Source: Bacteroidota bacterium (lineage in GTDB: Bacteria > Bacteroidota > Ignavibacteria > Ignavibacteriales > Melioribacteraceae). Taken from it: 8,244 nt of DNA. Positions 6,855 to 8,244 of the stretch are shown one piece after another. Position numbers and translations under genes: made by a program. The notes below the pieces were generated by a model. The model saw nothing but the letters and a program-made list of their open reading frames with translations, had not been told where the DNA came from and ran no database searches. The stretch lies in the NCBI GenBank assembly GCA_021814855.1, contig JAKAHQ010000058.1, positions 1 to 8,244 on the forward strand, in the 5' to 3' direction. How positions within the stretch are numbered: position 1 is the stretch's first letter; each line of letters begins with the position of its first letter.

Positions 6855-7928
6855 GTGAACAAAAAGAATATTGCTTTAGTTAGACTGTTCAGCCAGCAAA
6901 TTGCTTCTCACCAATTCACTTCTGCAAAAGATTTGGTTGGATGGATGGGAGCTATGCAGGCTCAAGATTATGCAATGGCAAAGTGGGCAATAGGTGTACG
7001 GCTTCCAAACAGTACGGATAAAATTGTGGCAGCCGCCATCGACAAAGGTGAAATCATCCGCACTCATTTGATGAGACCAACCTGGCATTTTGTTTCTTCA
7101 GATGATATTTACTGGATGCTTGATTTAACAGCAGCCGGAATAAAAAATTCGATGAAATCCCGTCATGAACAAATGGGATTAACCAAATCCGTATTCAGCA
7201 AAACGGCTAAGATAATTGAAAAAGAATTGAGGGATGAAAACCATCTTACGCGCGATGAATTGGTGCTTAAGTTTAACATTGCGGGAATTTCTACCGGCAA
7301 CAATAGGGCGTCGCATATTTTCTTTCGATTGGAATTAGACCAGCTTATATGCAGCGGATCATCAAAGAATGGCAAGCCCACTTATGCACTGCTTGAAGAA
7401 CGCGTCCCTAAAAAGAAATCAGTACCAAGAGACGATGCGTTGGCAAGATTAGCCGGAAAATATTTCAGCAGCCACGGCCCGGCAACTTTAAACGATTTTA
7501 TATGGTGGTCAGGTTTATCTGTAAAGGATGCAAGACTCGCTACAGAAACAGTCAAAGATAAATTCACAATTGAACAAATCGATTCGCAATTTTATTTTTT
7601 CCCTGATTCCTTCCCGCCAGCCAAATCTGCCGCCGATTCTATGTATCTCTTGCCTGCTTTCGATGAATTTATTATCAGCTACAAAGATCGCAAAGCATCT
7701 TTGACTTCCGAAGATCATACAAAAGCAGTATCAAACAACGGAATATTTCACCCGGTAATTGTATCTGGAGGAGAAGTAATTGGTACCTGGCGACGGACAG
7801 TTAACAAAAATAAGATCGAAATGGAAACCAAATTGTTTAATCCCGCCCCTGCGTCAGTTGAGAAAAAAGTTGAAAGAGCTTTCGGATTATTCAAGAATTT
7901 TTTAAATGGAGCCGTGAAATCAAGTTAA
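6855..7928 (+). CDS. AlkZ-family winged-helix DNA glycosylase (HTH_42)
   Basis: The protein has 357 residues, a full-length member of the HTH_42 (YcaQ/AlkZ) family. Conserved blocks in order are M-Q-A-Q-D-Y (34-39), R-T-H-L-M-R-P-T-W-H-F-V (69-80), Y-F-S-S-H-G-P-A-T with D-F-I-W-W-S-G-L (193-211), and L-L-P-A-F-D-E-F with Y-K-D-R (265-279). Then come F-H-P-V and G-T-W-R-R (288-304). The pair Gln35/Gln37 forms the QxQ signature described for AlkZ, which removes alkylated bases and unhooks interstrand crosslinks; the YcaQ branch has QxD instead. A base-excision role in the cytoplasm is therefore likely, with the exact lesion unknown. Three winged-helix domains are the family fold. The start is GTG at 6855; the first internal ATG (residue 31) would remove conserved sequence, and no Shine-Dalgarno site is evident. 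It may be co-transcribed with the beta-helix gene, to which it has no obvious functional link. Confidence 0.9.
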   Translation: MNKKNIALVRLFSQQIASHQFTSAKDLVGWMGAMQAQDYAMAKWAIGVRLPNSTDKIVAAAIDKGEIIRTHLMRPTWHFVSSDDIYWMLDLTAAGIKNSMKSRHEQMGLTKSVFSKTAKIIEKELRDENHLTRDELVLKFNIAGISTGNNRASHIFFRLELDQLICSGSSKNGKPTYALLEERVPKKKSVPRDDALARLAGKYFSSHGPATLNDFIWWSGLSVKDARLATETVKDKFTIEQIDSQFYFFPDSFPPAKSAADSMYLLPAFDEFIISYKDRKASLTSEDHTKAVSNNGIFHPVIVSGGEVIGTWRRTVNKNKIEMETKLFNPAPASVEKKVERAFGLFKNFLNGAVKSS

Positions 7929-7938
7929 CGATACTAAA

Positions 7939-8046
7939 ATGGAAGCGCTTGGAAATTTGATTCGCAAAGTTATCGCAGAGGCGAAACCTATTTCAGCAAA
8001 AATCAAAAATGAAACTGCAGATGCAATACACGCCAGCGATAAATGA
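7939..8046 (+). CDS. Doubtful 35-codon ORF after the glycosylase gene
   Basis: An ATG ten bases after the glycosylase stop opens a 35-codon frame starting MEALGNLIRKVIAEAKPISA and ending H-A-S-D-K. The peptide is charged and could form an amphipathic helix, with no membrane segment or motif. There is no ribosome binding site. It might be a small protein, a gene remnant, or chance; I do not recognise it. Confidence 0.15.
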   Translation: MEALGNLIRKVIAEAKPISAKIKNETADAIHASDK

Positions 8047-8140
8047 TTGAACGAGAAAATACCCGGGCACATAATCAATTCGGCAGCGAGTAATCATCAA
8101 CGCTTTGTAAGTTAGTCCGGCAAACGTCAATTTTATCGGA

Positions 8141-8244
8141 TCACTTAGTTGTGAAATGCCAGAGAGGACCTTTCAAGGTATCGGAATCCGTTACCTCGTC
8201 AATTCTCCAATAATAAGTTGAGTTAGTTTCCAACATTCCCGGAT
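8141..8244 (-). CDS. 3' end of a secreted-type protein ending in a fibronectin-III-like domain (partial)
   Basis: On the minus strand a frame enters from the window edge and stops at TGA (8143-8141). Its last 33 residues run P-G-M-L-E-T-N-S-T-Y-Y-W-R-I-D-E-V, then D-T-L-K-G-P-L-W-H-F-T-T-K. The pattern 'L-x-x-N-x-T-Y-Y-W-R-[IV]-D-E-V ... G-x-[VL]-W-x-F-T-T' is the well-known end of fibronectin-III-like sandwich domains in large secreted proteins of Bacteroidota and Planctomycetota, often with lectin, LamG or glycan-degrading modules. The protein ends directly on this domain with no sorting tail. The rest lies beyond the window, so its length and catalytic part are unknown. It converges on the glycosylase gene. 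Confidence 0.65.
   Translation of the reverse strand, partial: PGMLETNSTYYWRIDEVTDSDTLKGPLWHFTTK

Overview
This is a moderately AT-rich bacterial window with a mixed cargo: four secreted or membrane-associated proteins, a cytoplasmic hydrolase and a DNA-repair protein. No rRNA, tRNA, insertion sequence, CRISPR array or phage gene is visible. Base composition, the protein styles (a FAQ-type signal peptide, a surface beta-helix protein, a YYWR-type sandwich domain) and the uneven use of Shine-Dalgarno sites suggest the Bacteroidota/Ignavibacteriota side of the tree. That placement is inference; no marker gene is present.

Layout, left to right. Bases 1-112 hold the 5' end of a minus-strand gene for a membrane-anchored protein that runs off the window. 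A long AT-rich gap (113-829) has no convincing gene. A lipoprotein zinc metallopeptidase (830-1618, HExxH plus downstream Glu) follows. Next comes a probable two-gene unit: a large flotillin-like SPFH protein (1836-3848) and a closely spaced alpha/beta hydrolase (3864-4679). A 196-base gap carries a possible terminator and a candidate promoter. Then come a secreted right-handed beta-helix protein (4876-6795) and, 59 bases on, an AlkZ-family DNA glycosylase (6855-7928). A doubtful 35-codon ORF lies just after it. The window ends with the 3' end of a converging minus-strand gene (8141-8244), whose last 33 residues look like the end of a fibronectin-III-like sandwich domain.

How the genes may work together. 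The SPFH protein should form a membrane-tethered oligomeric scaffold, and its tight spacing with the hydrolase suggests co-expression and perhaps a lipid-related role. The beta-helix protein and the sandwich-domain protein both look extracytoplasmic and may act on or bind polysaccharide. The AlkZ homologue is a separate alkylation-repair function that may simply be read through from the beta-helix gene.

The most interesting signal is inside the SPFH protein: its first ~370 residues are a strictly alternating series of four 'GxxGxQ...LxPG' units and three 'GVVIAxVGLP' units ahead of the SPFH core and a long coiled coil. This layout resembles that of the eukaryotic major vault protein. The two partial genes at the window edges are short and easily missed, but the protein-level evidence for each is reasonable.
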